This document shows, piece after piece, positions 1 to 9,051 of a stretch of DNA of 37,135 nucleotides; the stretch's first letter is position 1, and each line of letters opens with the position of its first letter. Under the pieces are notes generated by a model. That model was not told where the DNA came from. It saw only the letters and a program-made list of their open reading frames with translations, and searched no databases. Origin of the DNA: Verrucomicrobiota bacterium. GTDB taxonomy: Bacteria > Verrucomicrobiota > Verrucomicrobiia > Limisphaerales > UBA11358. The DNA is taken from NCBI GenBank assembly GCA_021324235.1, contig JAJPJM010000078.1, forward strand, positions 1 to 37,135, read 5' to 3'. A program made the translations under genes and the position numbers.

Positions 1-1
1 C

Positions 2-34
2 TCCGGCGATGTCATCGTCGTTCCTCTCAATTAA
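2..34 (+). CDS. C-terminal end of an unidentified gene (partial)
   Basis: Frame 2 reads ten codons ending SGDVIVVPLN followed by a TAA stop. The gene would begin upstream of the window. The GDVIVVP string resembles the tails of polysaccharide-export or SLBB-type proteins, but ten residues cannot support a family call. It would be convergent with the hsp20 gene. Confidence 0.3.
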   Translation, partial: SGDVIVVPLN

Positions 35-43
35 CTGTTAAAA

Positions 44-70
44 GGCCGGCGCGCCGGAAAAGAATTGCGC
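44..70. terminator. GC palindrome between convergent genes
   Basis: A perfect 12-base palindrome, CCGGCGCGCCGG, lies at 46-57, flanked by short A and T runs. A second GGCGCGC-like stretch follows at 64-70. It sits between the partial plus-strand gene and the minus-strand hsp20 gene, so it could act as a bidirectional terminator. The T tract is short, so the call is weak. Confidence 0.3.
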
Positions 71-75
71 GCCGC

Positions 76-495
76 TTAATTTCCTTCAGCGATCGGCACC
101 TTGGTCATTTTGGAATGCGGTTGCGCCATGGGCACGTCAATCCGCAGAAAACCGTTCACATAAATGGCCTTGGCCTGGCTGAGATCGTAACCCGGCGGCA
201 GTTCGAGCACACTCTCGAACGGCCCGTAACTGATCTCCATCACCAAAAAATTGCACTTATTGGCCCGACAGCCGTCCGGTCGGGTGCCGGCAATACGGAG
301 GCGATTGCCCTCCACCGTGATCTCCAGACTATCACTTTTCATGCCAGCCAATTCCACCTTGATGACCAGGTTGGTGTCCGTGGCATAAACGTCCGTGTTG
401 GGGACCCAATGGCCGCTGGCCGTTTCGCCGCGCCCACCCACCGTTGCGCCGCGTGAAATGAAATGAACCGTGGAACTAACCTTCGTTAAAGCCAT
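76..495 (-). CDS. Small heat-shock protein, Hsp20/alpha-crystallin family
   Basis: This 139-residue protein is the usual size for a bacterial Hsp20 chaperone, an ATP-independent cytoplasmic holdase that binds unfolding proteins. The alpha-crystallin domain spans about residues 32-125. It starts with the VYATDTNLVIKVELAG strand pair and ends with the NGFLRIDVP strand, which carries the G-x-L type signature. The N-terminal arm is short and the C-terminal tail ends shortly after the domain; a clear I-x-I motif is not obvious, although KVPIAEG near the end could serve. The ATG start lies 167 bases downstream of the beta-helix gene on the same strand, so it probably has its own promoter. No partner gene is visible. 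Confidence 0.9.
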   Translation of the reverse strand: MALTKVSSTVHFISRGATVGGRGETASGHWVPNTDVYATDTNLVIKVELAGMKSDSLEITVEGNRLRIAGTRPDGCRANKCNFLVMEISYGPFESVLELPPGYDLSQAKAIYVNGFLRIDVPMAQPHSKMTKVPIAEGN

Positions 496-661
496 AATCG
501 AAACAGTATCTCAAAACGTTGAATTAGCAAGTGCCCGGCAACCAGCGCCAGGCAGAATCATCCGCCAACATACCCCCAAAGGCCGTTCGCGCAACGGTGA
601 TTTTATTGGCATTTTTGAGCCAAAAAACGGGGGTATCCGGGCCGCCGATATCACGTACCAT

Positions 662-3160
662 TTACTGTTGCACGCCGACGCGGTAGAAGAACGGGCCGTT
701 GCCCACCGCATTGGTGTCCGTGTAACTCGTCTTGCCCGCCTGGCCAACGATGTTGCTCTGGATGGAGGAAAACGCCGGTTGCGTTCCCAGATTGGTGCTG
801 CCTTGCAGGAAATAGGTTCGGTTGCCCACGCTTTCCCAGCTGACGACGAGGCCCACCGGATTGTTGGTGGACACGGGCGTCAGCATTGCCAAAACGGACA
901 GCGCGTTGGTGGGATTCAAGCCTGCGATCCAATCCTGATAGACATTGAATCCGGTGCCGTCTAAATCCGCGTAATCCACCGAACCATCGGTGGGCAAGCC
1001 GTATTGCTGGAGCCATCCGACGAACTCACCAATGCCAGGACCTTGGAATTCATAAGCTCCAATATCGATCCGGCCACCTACCACTCGGGGACGCCCATCC
1101 AAATCAATAGACCCCGGCGAACCGCTTCCAGCGTTAATGCATGGAGAATTGGTTTGTAGCCGAAAATTACCGGCGGCAAAGTTCACAAAAACCGGACCGT
1201 TCGTGATGTTGGAATTTCCAATTGTAGGCATAGGAGTTGTGCAACAGTAGTTATAGGGTTCAAAGTTCTCAAAATTTGAACCGGCAGGAGCGGAATTGTC
1301 ATAGACAATACTGCTCGTTGCCCCCGACACAAAATATGTTCCGCCGCCGTTACTTGTTGCTGTGTTGCTCACAATTGTCGAGTTATTGATGAAACCTCCA
1401 TAAGCTCCTCCTCCATAAGCGGCCGAATTACCGGTCAGCAAACAATTTGTTATTGAGGAACTGTAGGTTCCGCCTCCATTTGCCCCTGCTGAATTGTTCT
1501 GGATAATGCACCGGGACAATGTCCCCGCCTGTACACCACCACCGCTGATGGTCGCGAAATTGGCTAAGAAAACGCTATTGCTGAAGACGCCGCCGCTAGC
1601 ACCACTGCCAACGTAGGCACCACCACCATTTGCCGCGAAATTACTGGTAAAAGCACAATTAACAAAGGGGGACGGGATGTATCCGATGAAAAATAAATAA
1701 AGCCCTCCACCATTGGTAGTCGCGATGTTTCCTTTGACCGTGCAGTTACTGGTTGTTCCATAAACGCCGCCGCCATTTCCGGCTCGGTTGTCGACGACGG
1801 AACAGTTGTTCAACGCGCCGTAAGCCCCACCACCATTGCCAGCCTGATTGCCGACGACGGAACAGTTGTTCAGCGCTGCACCATAAGCCCCACCACCATT
1901 TCCTACAGCGGTGTTGCCACTAAAGGTACAGTTTGAAGCAGCTATCAGAGAGGGGTATGTGCCGCAGACTCCGCCACCATTGCCACCCGAGGAATTTCCT
2001 GAAAAGGTACAGTTATTCAAAGTTGACTGAGATGAAGATAGGTATGCCCCACCTCCGTCGCTGGCGGCTGAATTGCTGATGAACATCCAGTTGGTGAGGT
2101 TCCCCGCGAAGTAAATGCCGCCTCCGGTACGATTGGCAATGTTGCCTACCACGACGTTGTTCTGACCGGGGCCGTTTGTTTCAGAGCTATCGTTATAAAC
2201 CCCGCCGCCGTTTTGGCCTGCCCAGTTATTTGAAATCGTGCAGTTATTTAAAACACAATCATATGCCCCACCACCATACCAAAGGCCTGTCCAATTATTA
2301 CATACTATACTGTGGCACAAAATGGAGAACACCGCGCCACCCCCGCTGTAAGTATTGGTGTTATTCTCAACGGTGCAATTATTGAGGGTACAGTCGCCGA
2401 CTCCGCCCATTGAATTTTCGGCAACAACACAATTGCTGAGAATGCACATGAAAGCCCCGCCGCTCCCTTTTCCTTCGACGCTAAATACATAATTGCTATT
2501 GATTGTGCTGCCAAGCAGTACACTGTATGCAGCACCGCCACCCCCGCCACTGCTCCCCGTGTTTTGATTTGTGTTGTTATTGATTTGGCAGTCATCCAAG
2601 GTGCCAGCATAGACGCCAGCACCGTAGAATGAACACGCATTGGATACAATGAGGCAGTCGGACACGGTAACATTCGTGGACTGGCACCATATCCCGCCTC
2701 CACTGCCATCAAAATCCGACTCAGAGCTGAACTGTGTGAGTGTAGCGCCGTTTGCCACCGTAAATCCGATCAATTCCGCGCCATCGGTTAGATACACACA
2801 GCGCACAGCGCTGTCGTCATTGAAGCTGCCTGGAATCTGATAACCTTCAATAATTGTTACCCTTGAACCATTCACGCTTTGCACCGTGACGGCTTTATCA
2901 ACAACCACACGGTTTGTGAGTGCAGATCCATTTACCGTGCGGCCGCCGGTTTGATAAACGCCGTTCGTCACCAAAATCAAGTCACCGTCCGAGGAAACAT
3001 CAATAGCGTCCTGAATGTTAGTTGCGGCGGTGCTCCAATCGGCGAAGGGCGGCACAGGATTGGCGCTGTTCAAGTCCACGTAAAGCGTCGCCGCGGGGGC
3101 CATGGATGTGTTGAACGCCACCAATAGCGCTGCTCCCCATTGTACACGGCGAATCTTCAT
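662..3160 (-). CDS. Secreted right-handed beta-helix repeat protein (choice-of-anchor Q type)
   Basis: The 832-residue product has a Sec signal peptide (residues 1 to about 24: two Arg, a hydrophobic stretch, then an APAA cleavage region). Residues of about 90-680 are many imperfect turns of the type 'NNCTV..N.A.NGGGAYG', the pattern of polymorphic-outer-membrane or pectate-lyase-like parallel beta-helices. The segment ending in IDIGAYEF is typical of choice-of-anchor Q proteins. The last ~120 residues hold a linker with a dockerin-like Asp-rich sequence (DYADLDGTGFNVYQDW) and a small beta domain containing TYFLQGSTNL. No catalytic residues can be assigned; a surface adhesin or polysaccharide-binding role is inference. 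Two adjacent turns are nearly identical at DNA level with a 60-base period (1792-1872). The gene is visibly more AT-rich than its neighbours. Confidence 0.85.
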   Translation of the reverse strand: MKIRRVQWGAALLVAFNTSMAPAATLYVDLNSANPVPPFADWSTAATNIQDAIDVSSDGDLILVTNGVYQTGGRTVNGSALTNRVVVDKAVTVQSVNGSRVTIIEGYQIPGSFNDDSAVRCVYLTDGAELIGFTVANGATLTQFSSESDFDGSGGGIWCQSTNVTVSDCLIVSNACSFYGAGVYAGTLDDCQINNNTNQNTGSSGGGGGAAYSVLLGSTINSNYVFSVEGKGSGGAFMCILSNCVVAENSMGGVGDCTLNNCTVENNTNTYSGGGAVFSILCHSIVCNNWTGLWYGGGAYDCVLNNCTISNNWAGQNGGGVYNDSSETNGPGQNNVVVGNIANRTGGGIYFAGNLTNWMFISNSAASDGGGAYLSSSQSTLNNCTFSGNSSGGNGGGVCGTYPSLIAASNCTFSGNTAVGNGGGAYGAALNNCSVVGNQAGNGGGAYGALNNCSVVDNRAGNGGGVYGTTSNCTVKGNIATTNGGGLYLFFIGYIPSPFVNCAFTSNFAANGGGAYVGSGASGGVFSNSVFLANFATISGGGVQAGTLSRCIIQNNSAGANGGGTYSSSITNCLLTGNSAAYGGGAYGGFINNSTIVSNTATSNGGGTYFVSGATSSIVYDNSAPAGSNFENFEPYNYCCTTPMPTIGNSNITNGPVFVNFAAGNFRLQTNSPCINAGSGSPGSIDLDGRPRVVGGRIDIGAYEFQGPGIGEFVGWLQQYGLPTDGSVDYADLDGTGFNVYQDWIAGLNPTNALSVLAMLTPVSTNNPVGLVVSWESVGNRTYFLQGSTNLGTQPAFSSIQSNIVGQAGKTSYTDTNAVGNGPFFYRVGVQQ

Positions 3161-3184
3161 AGCTGCCTTCTACGGAAGAATTCA

Positions 3185-3214
3185 TATATATCATTAGTTT
3201 TGCTGGTGGGTCAA
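3185..3214 (-). promoter_or_regulatory. Candidate promoter of the beta-helix gene
   Basis: On the minus strand TTGACC (3214-3209) is followed after 18 bases by TATATA (3190-3185), about 25 bases before the ATG at 3160. The -35 box is a 5/6 match to the sigma-70 consensus and the -10 box a 4/6 match. Confidence 0.4.
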
Positions 3215-3432
3215 GAGTAAAAGTGGGTGTTTGGCCGGAACCTTGTCTTTGGAGACCAATTGCGGGAAAGTTTTGGTGGGGATGTCTTTGGCAGCGGTAT
3301 TGCGTCGCGATGTCCCTGACGTTAAACCCGTCGGAATCTTTTATCCGCTTGGGGTGCGGATGGCGCAGCGCGCCGTCCCTGCCAGGAATATTTCGAGATG
3401 CGCACCCGGATCAGTTTCGATTTCATTCCGCC

Positions 3433-3461
3433 TTGCGCACCGGGTTTGTGTCTGCGACAAT
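3433..3461 (+). promoter_or_regulatory. Weak candidate promoter of purF
   Basis: TTGCGC (3433-3438) and GACAAT (3456-3461) are 17 bases apart and end 23 bases before the purF ATG. Only 3/6 and 4/6 consensus bases match, so this is tentative. Confidence 0.25.
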
Positions 3462-3484
3462 TCAGCGGCGGGCGCGAGTAAACG

Positions 3485-4954
3485 ATGCAACAAAATTACC
3501 CCAAACATTATTGCGGTGTGTTCGGCATTTTCGGTCACCCGAATGCCGCGGAACTGACCTACTACGGTCTCTATGCGCTCCAGCATCGCGGTCAGGAAAG
3601 CGCCGGCATCGTCACCTGCCACGAGGGAAAATTTTTCAAACACCACGGCATGGGACTCGTGTCCCAGGTGTTCAATCCCAAATTGCTGCACGATCTGGTC
3701 GGCAACATGGCCGTCGGTCACACGCGCTACTCGACCACGGGCACTTCCAATCTCCGCAACGCGCAGCCGCTGACCGTGGATTGCGCCCGCGGCCAGATCG
3801 CCGTCGCTCACAACGGCAATCTGACCAATGCGGCGAAGCTGCGCGACGAATTGGAAAGTCACGGGCTGGTTTTTCAAACGACCGTGGACAGCGAAATCAT
3901 CATCATGATGCTGGCGCAGCCGCTGCTGGGTGGCGTTGAAAATACCATCGTGCAAACGCTCCGCCGCATCGAAGGCGCCTATTCGCTGGTGATCATGACC
4001 GAAAAGGAATTGATCGGCGCGCGTGATCCGTTCGGATTTCGGCCGCTGGCGCTGGGCCGCGTGAACGGCGCCTGGGCGCTTTCGAGCGAATCGGTGGCGT
4101 TCGACCAGATTCAGGCGGAATTCGTCCGCGACGTGGAACCGGGCGAAATCGTCATCATCAACGAAAAGGGAGTGATCAGCCTGCAGGCGTTTCCCGAACA
4201 CCGGCGCCGGGCATTTTGCATTTTCGAATACGTCTATTTTGCGCGGCCGGACAGCACGATTGGCGGGCGCAGTGTTTACAACGTGCGCAAGGAAATGGGC
4301 CGCCAACTCGCGCGCGAACATCCCGTCCAGGCCGATCTGGTGATTCCCGTGCCGGACAGTGGTGTGTGCGCCGGGCTCGGTTATTCCGAGGAATCCGGCA
4401 TCCCGTTCGAGATGGCGTTCATTCGCAATCACTACGTCGGGCGCAGTTTCCTGCAACCGACGCAACTCATCCGCGATTTCGACGTGCGCGTGAAATTGAA
4501 TCTCATCGCCTCGCTCGTGAAGGACAAGCGGGTTGTGATTGTGGATGATTCCATCGTGCGCGGCACGACCTGCAAGACGCGCGTGAAGACGCTCAAGGAA
4601 GCCGGCGCCCGGGAGGTGCACGTGCTGGTGAGCTGCCCGCCGCACATGAACCCGTGCGTATATGGCATCGATTTTCCCGACCGGAGCAAGCTGATGGCGG
4701 CCAATCACAGCCTGGACGAAATCCGCCGCTATCTCAATGCCGATTCACTCCATTACCTTTCGCAGGCGGGCATGGTCAAGGCAACCGGTCTGCCCGCGGA
4801 ATCCTTTTGCATGGCCTGTTATGACGGCCGCTATCCCGTGCCGTACGATCCGGTGCTGGACAAGCACATCATCGAACGCCGCCGCCGCCAGGCGCAAACG
4901 CTCGGCGAAGCCGTGGAAAAGGAGAACGAGCAGATCAAACTGCTTCAGGTCTGA
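3485..4954 (+). CDS. purF: Amidophosphoribosyltransferase, Fe-S cluster type
   Basis: PurF catalyses the first committed step of purine synthesis: glutamine + PRPP to 5-phosphoribosylamine. The 489-residue protein has a short propeptide before Cys10 in CGVFGIFG, the N-terminal nucleophile of the glutaminase domain. The LQHRGQESAGI and TRYSTTG motifs follow. The phosphoribosyltransferase domain carries the PRPP loop VVIVDDSIVRGTT at about 350-362. Four cysteines (Cys245, Cys391, Cys442, Cys445) fall where the Bacillus subtilis enzyme binds its [4Fe-4S] cluster; removing nine propeptide residues gives 236 and 382 for the first two, the known Bacillus positions. This is therefore the oxygen-sensitive, propeptide-processed class. 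The ATG start gives the normal propeptide length. The gene stands alone, divergent from the beta-helix gene. Confidence 0.97.
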   Translation: MQQNYPKHYCGVFGIFGHPNAAELTYYGLYALQHRGQESAGIVTCHEGKFFKHHGMGLVSQVFNPKLLHDLVGNMAVGHTRYSTTGTSNLRNAQPLTVDCARGQIAVAHNGNLTNAAKLRDELESHGLVFQTTVDSEIIIMMLAQPLLGGVENTIVQTLRRIEGAYSLVIMTEKELIGARDPFGFRPLALGRVNGAWALSSESVAFDQIQAEFVRDVEPGEIVIINEKGVISLQAFPEHRRRAFCIFEYVYFARPDSTIGGRSVYNVRKEMGRQLAREHPVQADLVIPVPDSGVCAGLGYSEESGIPFEMAFIRNHYVGRSFLQPTQLIRDFDVRVKLNLIASLVKDKRVVIVDDSIVRGTTCKTRVKTLKEAGAREVHVLVSCPPHMNPCVYGIDFPDRSKLMAANHSLDEIRRYLNADSLHYLSQAGMVKATGLPAESFCMACYDGRYPVPYDPVLDKHIIERRRRQAQTLGEAVEKENEQIKLLQV

Positions 4955-5104
4955 CCGGACAACCAAAGCCCGTCTTCAGAGTCTTCAGATGATGGAAAAT
5001 GGTACTAACCCGGGCCGTTCCTCCCTGCCGCCGAACCGTGAAAAGTTCTATTTTCTTGTAATCGGGCGACCAATGTGAGACTCTGATCCGCGAAACCACC
5101 CCTA

Positions 5105-7756
5105 GTGACGTATTTAAGCCTTATGCACCAGTCATTTCGGCGGATTCGTTCCGGCGCCGGGTTTTTGACAATCCTGATTCCTGCCATTTTTTCAATTTGT
5201 ATTCCGTCCTTGATTCATGCCCAGGGCACGTATGCCAAAATCGAGGCTTCGTTCACGGTAAATACGCCGATTGCGGACCCGTTTGATTACAGCAATGACG
5301 TGCGCGTCCTGATTGTCCAGCCGGATGCGAGCACGGTTTCCCTGCCCGCATTTTTCGACGGCGGCGCCACCTGGCGGGTGCGGCACACGCCGACGATGGC
5401 GGGAGTTTACAGCATCAGCAACATCACGCTGAACGGTTCGCCGCTGTCCTTCGGCAATTTGTCACCGGCTTCCTGGACGGTGACCGGCTTTCCGACCAGC
5501 TCCGGTTTCGTGGAGGTGGACCCCGCCAATCCGCGCCGTTTCATTACCAGCAATGGCCGGCGGTATTTTCCAGTGGGACAGGATGTCGCCTGGGGTTACA
5601 CCAATACTTCGGGAGGAGATTACCGGGTGACGACCATCTTCCCCAAAATGGGCGCGGCACATGAAAACTGGTCGCGGGTATGGATGACCCATTTTTATGA
5701 CTGGCAAGGTTTGGGGCTGAACCTGGACTGGCCGAAAGTCAATAATACCCTGGGCCAACTGAATCTGGCCAATGCCCGAAACTGGGATGCCATCGTTGCC
5801 GCCGCCGACCAGGCCGGCATCCATTTTCAAATGGTGTTGCAGCATCACGGGCAGTATTCGAGCACCAACGGCAGCGACGTCAATCCGAACTGGGAACAGA
5901 ACCCTTACAACGTTGCCAACGGTGGTTTTCTGACCAACGCGACCAATTTCTTCACCGACGCAACGGCCCGGGCGTTGACCAAGCGCAAACTGCGATACAT
6001 TGTGGCGCGCTGGGGTTATTCGCCTGCCATCATGGCCTTTGAGATGTTCAACGAGGTTCAATTCACGGACGCCGCCTACGCGAACCAGTGGGGCAATATC
6101 GAGTCGTGGCACAATGAAATGGCCCAGTTCATCCGCACGAACGACGTTTATCATCACTTGATTACCAGCAGCTCCGTGCTCAACGAACCGATTTGGGACC
6201 GGACGGATTACTATCAACACCATGATTATCCGTCGGATCTGATAACCGGTATTCGTGACGCCCAGGACATTACCGCGTCGCAACCGGTCGCGCCTGATTT
6301 CAGCGGCGAGTGCGGTATTGACTCCACTGCCCATGTCGGCATCAGCCCGCCGGTCTGGGCCGGCCTGATGGCGGCGCAATCCGGCGGTGCGCAACCGTGG
6401 TACTGGGACACGATTGATCCGAACAACGATTACTATTTGATCCAGGCCGCCGCTGATTTTGTCACCGTGTCCGGCCTGGCTGACCAGAACGCCCTGACCA
6501 AATCCATTCCGTCAGTCACTGGCGGCGCACCCGGCCCGCTGGCATTTTCGCCCGGCGGCGGCTGGGCGACGGCGGCGCAAAGTACGTTCACGGTCGGGGC
6601 TGCCGCACCGGATGGCATTGGTTCCGCGCCCAGCTACCTGCAGGGTCAGTATCATAATGCCATGACGCCGGACGGTTATACGTTCCTGGTCAATTATCCC
6701 CAGAACGGGACGTTTTCGGTTCAAATTCTGCAGATTGCCGGCTCCGGCGCCGGCCTGGAAATTTTTCTCGATGGCAGCTTACGAACCAATATTTCATTCC
6801 CCTCCGCCGGCAGCGACACGTCCACGAATTTCACCGCGTCCATTCCGGTTTCCGCCGGGTCGCACAGCATTACTATTACCAACAACGGTCTGGACTGGAT
6901 TCTGCTCGGTAACATTACGCTCAATCCTTATGTGTCCGCGCTCGGTGCCTATGCGGTCGGCACCAACAATTGGCAGGCCCTCTGGCTATGGAATCGCACC
7001 AACGTCTTCGCGGCCACGCCGGGACCGGGCGTCACCGGCACCGTGGTGGTCGCCGGCCTGGATCCGGGCACCTACGCCGGCACCTGGTGGGATACGTTCG
7101 GGGCCGGAGCCGTCAGCAATTTCACCTTTATCGTCAGCAACAGCAGTGCGCCGGTAACATTGGCTACGCCGCCCGTCTTGCGTTCCATGGCGCTTTACGT
7201 TGGGATTCCGGCGCAGGCGGGAATCGTCGCCCCCAACCTGAACCAGGCCGCAGCCTCCAATTCACCGCCGTTCACCGTGCCACTGATGATAACCAACAGC
7301 GGCGGATTGCCCTTGTCTTACTCGCTTTCTTTCACCAGCGCGGTTCCGACATGGTTGAGCCTTTCGTCCACCAACGGATATGTGTCGAAGTCGGGTGCCG
7401 TGACGGTGTATCTGGCTTTCAACCCGGCAGGACTTGCCCCAGGCACTTACACCTTCACGCTCTTTATCAATACCGGCGATCCGCTTCTCCCGGTCACCAC
7501 GCTGCCCATTTCCTTTACGATTTCGCCAGGCACTCCGGCGGCGCCGCAATTGCAGTTCCTGTCCGGCTCCGCCAGTCAGTTGGTGTTCCAGCTCCAGGGC
7601 GACACCAACGTTGCTTACGTGGTTCAGACTTCCACAAATCTGATGACCTGGGTGCCCGTCTCGACCAACACGCTCCCCGGCGGCGTTTTGAACTTCACCA
7701 ATTCGATCCCGCCGGGTGCCGCCCGGCAATTCTGGCGTGCCCTCTGGCAGCCCTGA
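5105..7756 (+). CDS. Secreted glycoside-hydrolase-like protein (DUF5060-like + TIM barrel + beta domains)
   Basis: The product is 883 residues from the GTG at 5105, or 877 from the ATG at 5123, which fits a signal peptide equally well. The signal peptide ends near IHAQG. Residues of about 40-130 resemble the DUF5060 beta-sandwich (ASFTVNTPI... FFDGGATWRVRHTP). Residues of about 150-470 look like a clan-A TIM barrel: FEMFNEVQF places the candidate acid/base at Glu317, after Asn316, and DFSGECG places the candidate nucleophile at Glu402. Beta-rich modules follow: a carbohydrate-binding-like region (~500-620), a second sandwich, a BACON/Ig-like module (~720-810) and a C-terminal YVVQTSTNLMTW domain related to the tail of the beta-helix protein. 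It probably acts outside the cytoplasm on a plant or algal polysaccharide; the substrate cannot be read. No adjacent sugar transporter or regulator is seen. Confidence 0.75.
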   Translation: MTYLSLMHQSFRRIRSGAGFLTILIPAIFSICIPSLIHAQGTYAKIEASFTVNTPIADPFDYSNDVRVLIVQPDASTVSLPAFFDGGATWRVRHTPTMAGVYSISNITLNGSPLSFGNLSPASWTVTGFPTSSGFVEVDPANPRRFITSNGRRYFPVGQDVAWGYTNTSGGDYRVTTIFPKMGAAHENWSRVWMTHFYDWQGLGLNLDWPKVNNTLGQLNLANARNWDAIVAAADQAGIHFQMVLQHHGQYSSTNGSDVNPNWEQNPYNVANGGFLTNATNFFTDATARALTKRKLRYIVARWGYSPAIMAFEMFNEVQFTDAAYANQWGNIESWHNEMAQFIRTNDVYHHLITSSSVLNEPIWDRTDYYQHHDYPSDLITGIRDAQDITASQPVAPDFSGECGIDSTAHVGISPPVWAGLMAAQSGGAQPWYWDTIDPNNDYYLIQAAADFVTVSGLADQNALTKSIPSVTGGAPGPLAFSPGGGWATAAQSTFTVGAAAPDGIGSAPSYLQGQYHNAMTPDGYTFLVNYPQNGTFSVQILQIAGSGAGLEIFLDGSLRTNISFPSAGSDTSTNFTASIPVSAGSHSITITNNGLDWILLGNITLNPYVSALGAYAVGTNNWQALWLWNRTNVFAATPGPGVTGTVVVAGLDPGTYAGTWWDTFGAGAVSNFTFIVSNSSAPVTLATPPVLRSMALYVGIPAQAGIVAPNLNQAAASNSPPFTVPLMITNSGGLPLSYSLSFTSAVPTWLSLSSTNGYVSKSGAVTVYLAFNPAGLAPGTYTFTLFINTGDPLLPVTTLPISFTISPGTPAAPQLQFLSGSASQLVFQLQGDTNVAYVVQTSTNLMTWVPVSTNTLPGGVLNFTNSIPPGAARQFWRALWQP

Positions 7757-7896
7757 TGTTAAAACGCGCTGTCCGGTCCGGCCCGTGCGGTTTTTTGTTC
7801 GCAATTTCAGCCGGCCTGGTTAAAACTTCGCCGCGCTTGGGTGGAACGAACCCGGTGCCTGCCGGTGAGCCAGGACATTAAACCTGAAAGGAATTT

Positions 7897-8097
7897 ATGC
7901 AAAAAGGAATCGGCGTTGTCTGCCTGGTCGTCGCCTTGTGGTTGTTGTGGCAGGGACACGACGTGGCCAATTCGATCGGTTCGCAATTTACCCGTACCTT
8001 TACCGGCGCGCCCATGAGCAAGGCCACCCATTTTTATCTGGCCGGCACGGTGGTGGGACTGTTTGGCGGGGTCCTGATTTTTTGGAAGCGGAAATAA
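7897..8097 (+). CDS. Small two-helix membrane protein, DUF3185-like
   Basis: This 66-residue protein has an N-terminal transmembrane segment (about 5-20), a short soluble loop with SIGSQFTRTFTGAPMSKA, and a second transmembrane segment (about 43-61) ending in a positive WKRK tail. The layout and the 'F-TG-P..KA' loop match DUF3185 as I recall it. The function is unknown. An AAGGA Shine-Dalgarno lies four to five bases before the ATG, which supports the start. It ends nine bases before the convergent pyrB stop. Confidence 0.75.
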   Translation: MQKGIGVVCLVVALWLLWQGHDVANSIGSQFTRTFTGAPMSKATHFYLAGTVVGLFGGVLIFWKRK

Positions 8098-8106
8098 ATC
8101 TAATTT

Positions 8107-9051
8107 CTAATTTCCCGCCACTTCCGACGGCCCTTTGCCGCCGTTGACCAGGAACAAGACGGCCATTCGCACCGCCAGACCGTTGGTCACCTGTTCCAGA
8201 ATCAAGGACCGGCCGGAATCAGCGATGTCGCTGTCAATCTCCACGCCGCGGTTGATCGGACCGGGATGCATGACGAGCGCGTCGGACTTCGCCTTCGCGA
8301 GGCGCGCCTTGTTGAGACCGAAAAGCTGGATGTATTCGTTGATGCTGGGAAACATCGTCTTGCGCTGGCGCTCGTGCTGGATGCGCAGCAGGTTGATAAT
8401 ATCCGCGTCCCGGATCGCCTCGTCCACGTCGTGAGTCACGCGACAGCCCATCTGCTCAAACGTCTTTGGCACCAGCGTGGCCGGACCGCACAAGGTCACG
8501 GTGGCTCCGAGTTTCCGCAGTGCCCAGATGTTTGAGCGCGCCACGCGGCTGTAAAGGATATCGCCCAGAATCGTGATGTTCAGTCCCGCGATTTTTCCCT
8601 TGTGCTCGCGAATGGTGAACACATCCAGCAACGCCTGCGTGGGATGTTCGTGGGCGCCGTCGCCGGCGTTGATGACGCTGGCGTTGAGCACGCGTGCCAG
8701 AAAATGCGGCGCGCCGGAGGCGCTGTGGCGGATGACGATAAAATCGGCGTTAAGCGCCTCAAGATTGCGCGCGGTGTCCTTCAGCGTCTCGCCCTTTTTG
8801 AAGGACGACGCCTCGGCGGAAAAATTGATGACGTCAGCCGACAGGCGTTGTTCCGCCAGCTCAAAACTGATGCGGGTGCGCGTGGACGGCTCCACGAACA
8901 GGTTGACCACGGTCTTGCCGCGCAGCGCCGGGACCTTTTTGATGGCGCGTTCGCCGACCGCCTTGAACGCCCGGGCCGTGTCCAGCACCATGACGATTTC
9001 GTCCGGCGTGAGCGATTCGATGTCGAGCAGATGTTTGCGGGTCCAGGTCAT
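8107..9051 (-). CDS. pyrB: Aspartate carbamoyltransferase catalytic subunit
   Basis: PyrB condenses carbamoyl phosphate with aspartate, the second step of UMP synthesis. The 314-residue length is normal for the catalytic chain. The carbamoyl-phosphate loop STRT lies at 56-59 in [16 protein letters not shown] at 136-139, and the aspartate-binding region is represented by LRIQHER and by [10 protein letters not shown] near the C terminus. The start overlaps the pyrR stop by four bases (ATGA), so translation is likely coupled. No pyrI regulatory gene is nearby; control is more likely through PyrR and the leader upstream of pyrR. The missing chains of the pathway, pyrC and carA, lie some 24 kb away in this window. 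Confidence 0.97.
   Translation of the reverse strand: MTWTRKHLLDIESLTPDEIVMVLDTARAFKAVGERAIKKVPALRGKTVVNLFVEPSTRTRISFELAEQRLSADVINFSAEASSFKKGETLKDTARNLEALNADFIVIRHSASGAPHFLARVLNASVINAGDGAHEHPTQALLDVFTIREHKGKIAGLNITILGDILYSRVARSNIWALRKLGATVTLCGPATLVPKTFEQMGCRVTHDVDEAIRDADIINLLRIQHERQRKTMFPSINEYIQLFGLNKARLAKAKSDALVMHPGPINRGVEIDSDIADSGRSLILEQVTNGLAVRMAVLFLVNGGKGPSEVAGN

Larger units (their letters stand above)
3161..3484. other. Divergent intergenic region, beta-helix gene / purF
   Basis: The 324 bases between the two divergent genes hold no convincing coding sequence. The open frames that cross it run into purF out of frame and look like shadows. It contains one promoter-like sequence for each direction, listed separately. 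I see no riboswitch-like structure by eye; a PurR or purine-box operator could not be recognised. Confidence 0.6.

Noticed and set aside
1560-2100. Regular repeats in the beta-helix gene considered as a CRISPR array
   Set aside because: The units lie in frame in a continuous coding sequence, vary in sequence, and have no constant repeat/spacer pattern.
3223-3939. Plus-strand frame before and within purF
   Set aside because: It crosses into purF in another frame, has an Arg/Pro/Ser-rich composition and no domain.
3341-4708. 455-codon open frame antisense to purF
   Set aside because: It is a frame shadow of the GC-rich purF codons. The translation is rich in His, Arg and Ala with no family features, and purF is certain.
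5462-6394. 310-codon open frame antisense to the glycosidase-like gene
   Set aside because: The plus-strand product has a signal peptide and coherent domains; the antisense product has none.
7757-7800. GC stretch plus T6 after the glycosidase-like gene as a terminator
   Set aside because: The T run is present but I could not draw a convincing stem before it by eye.
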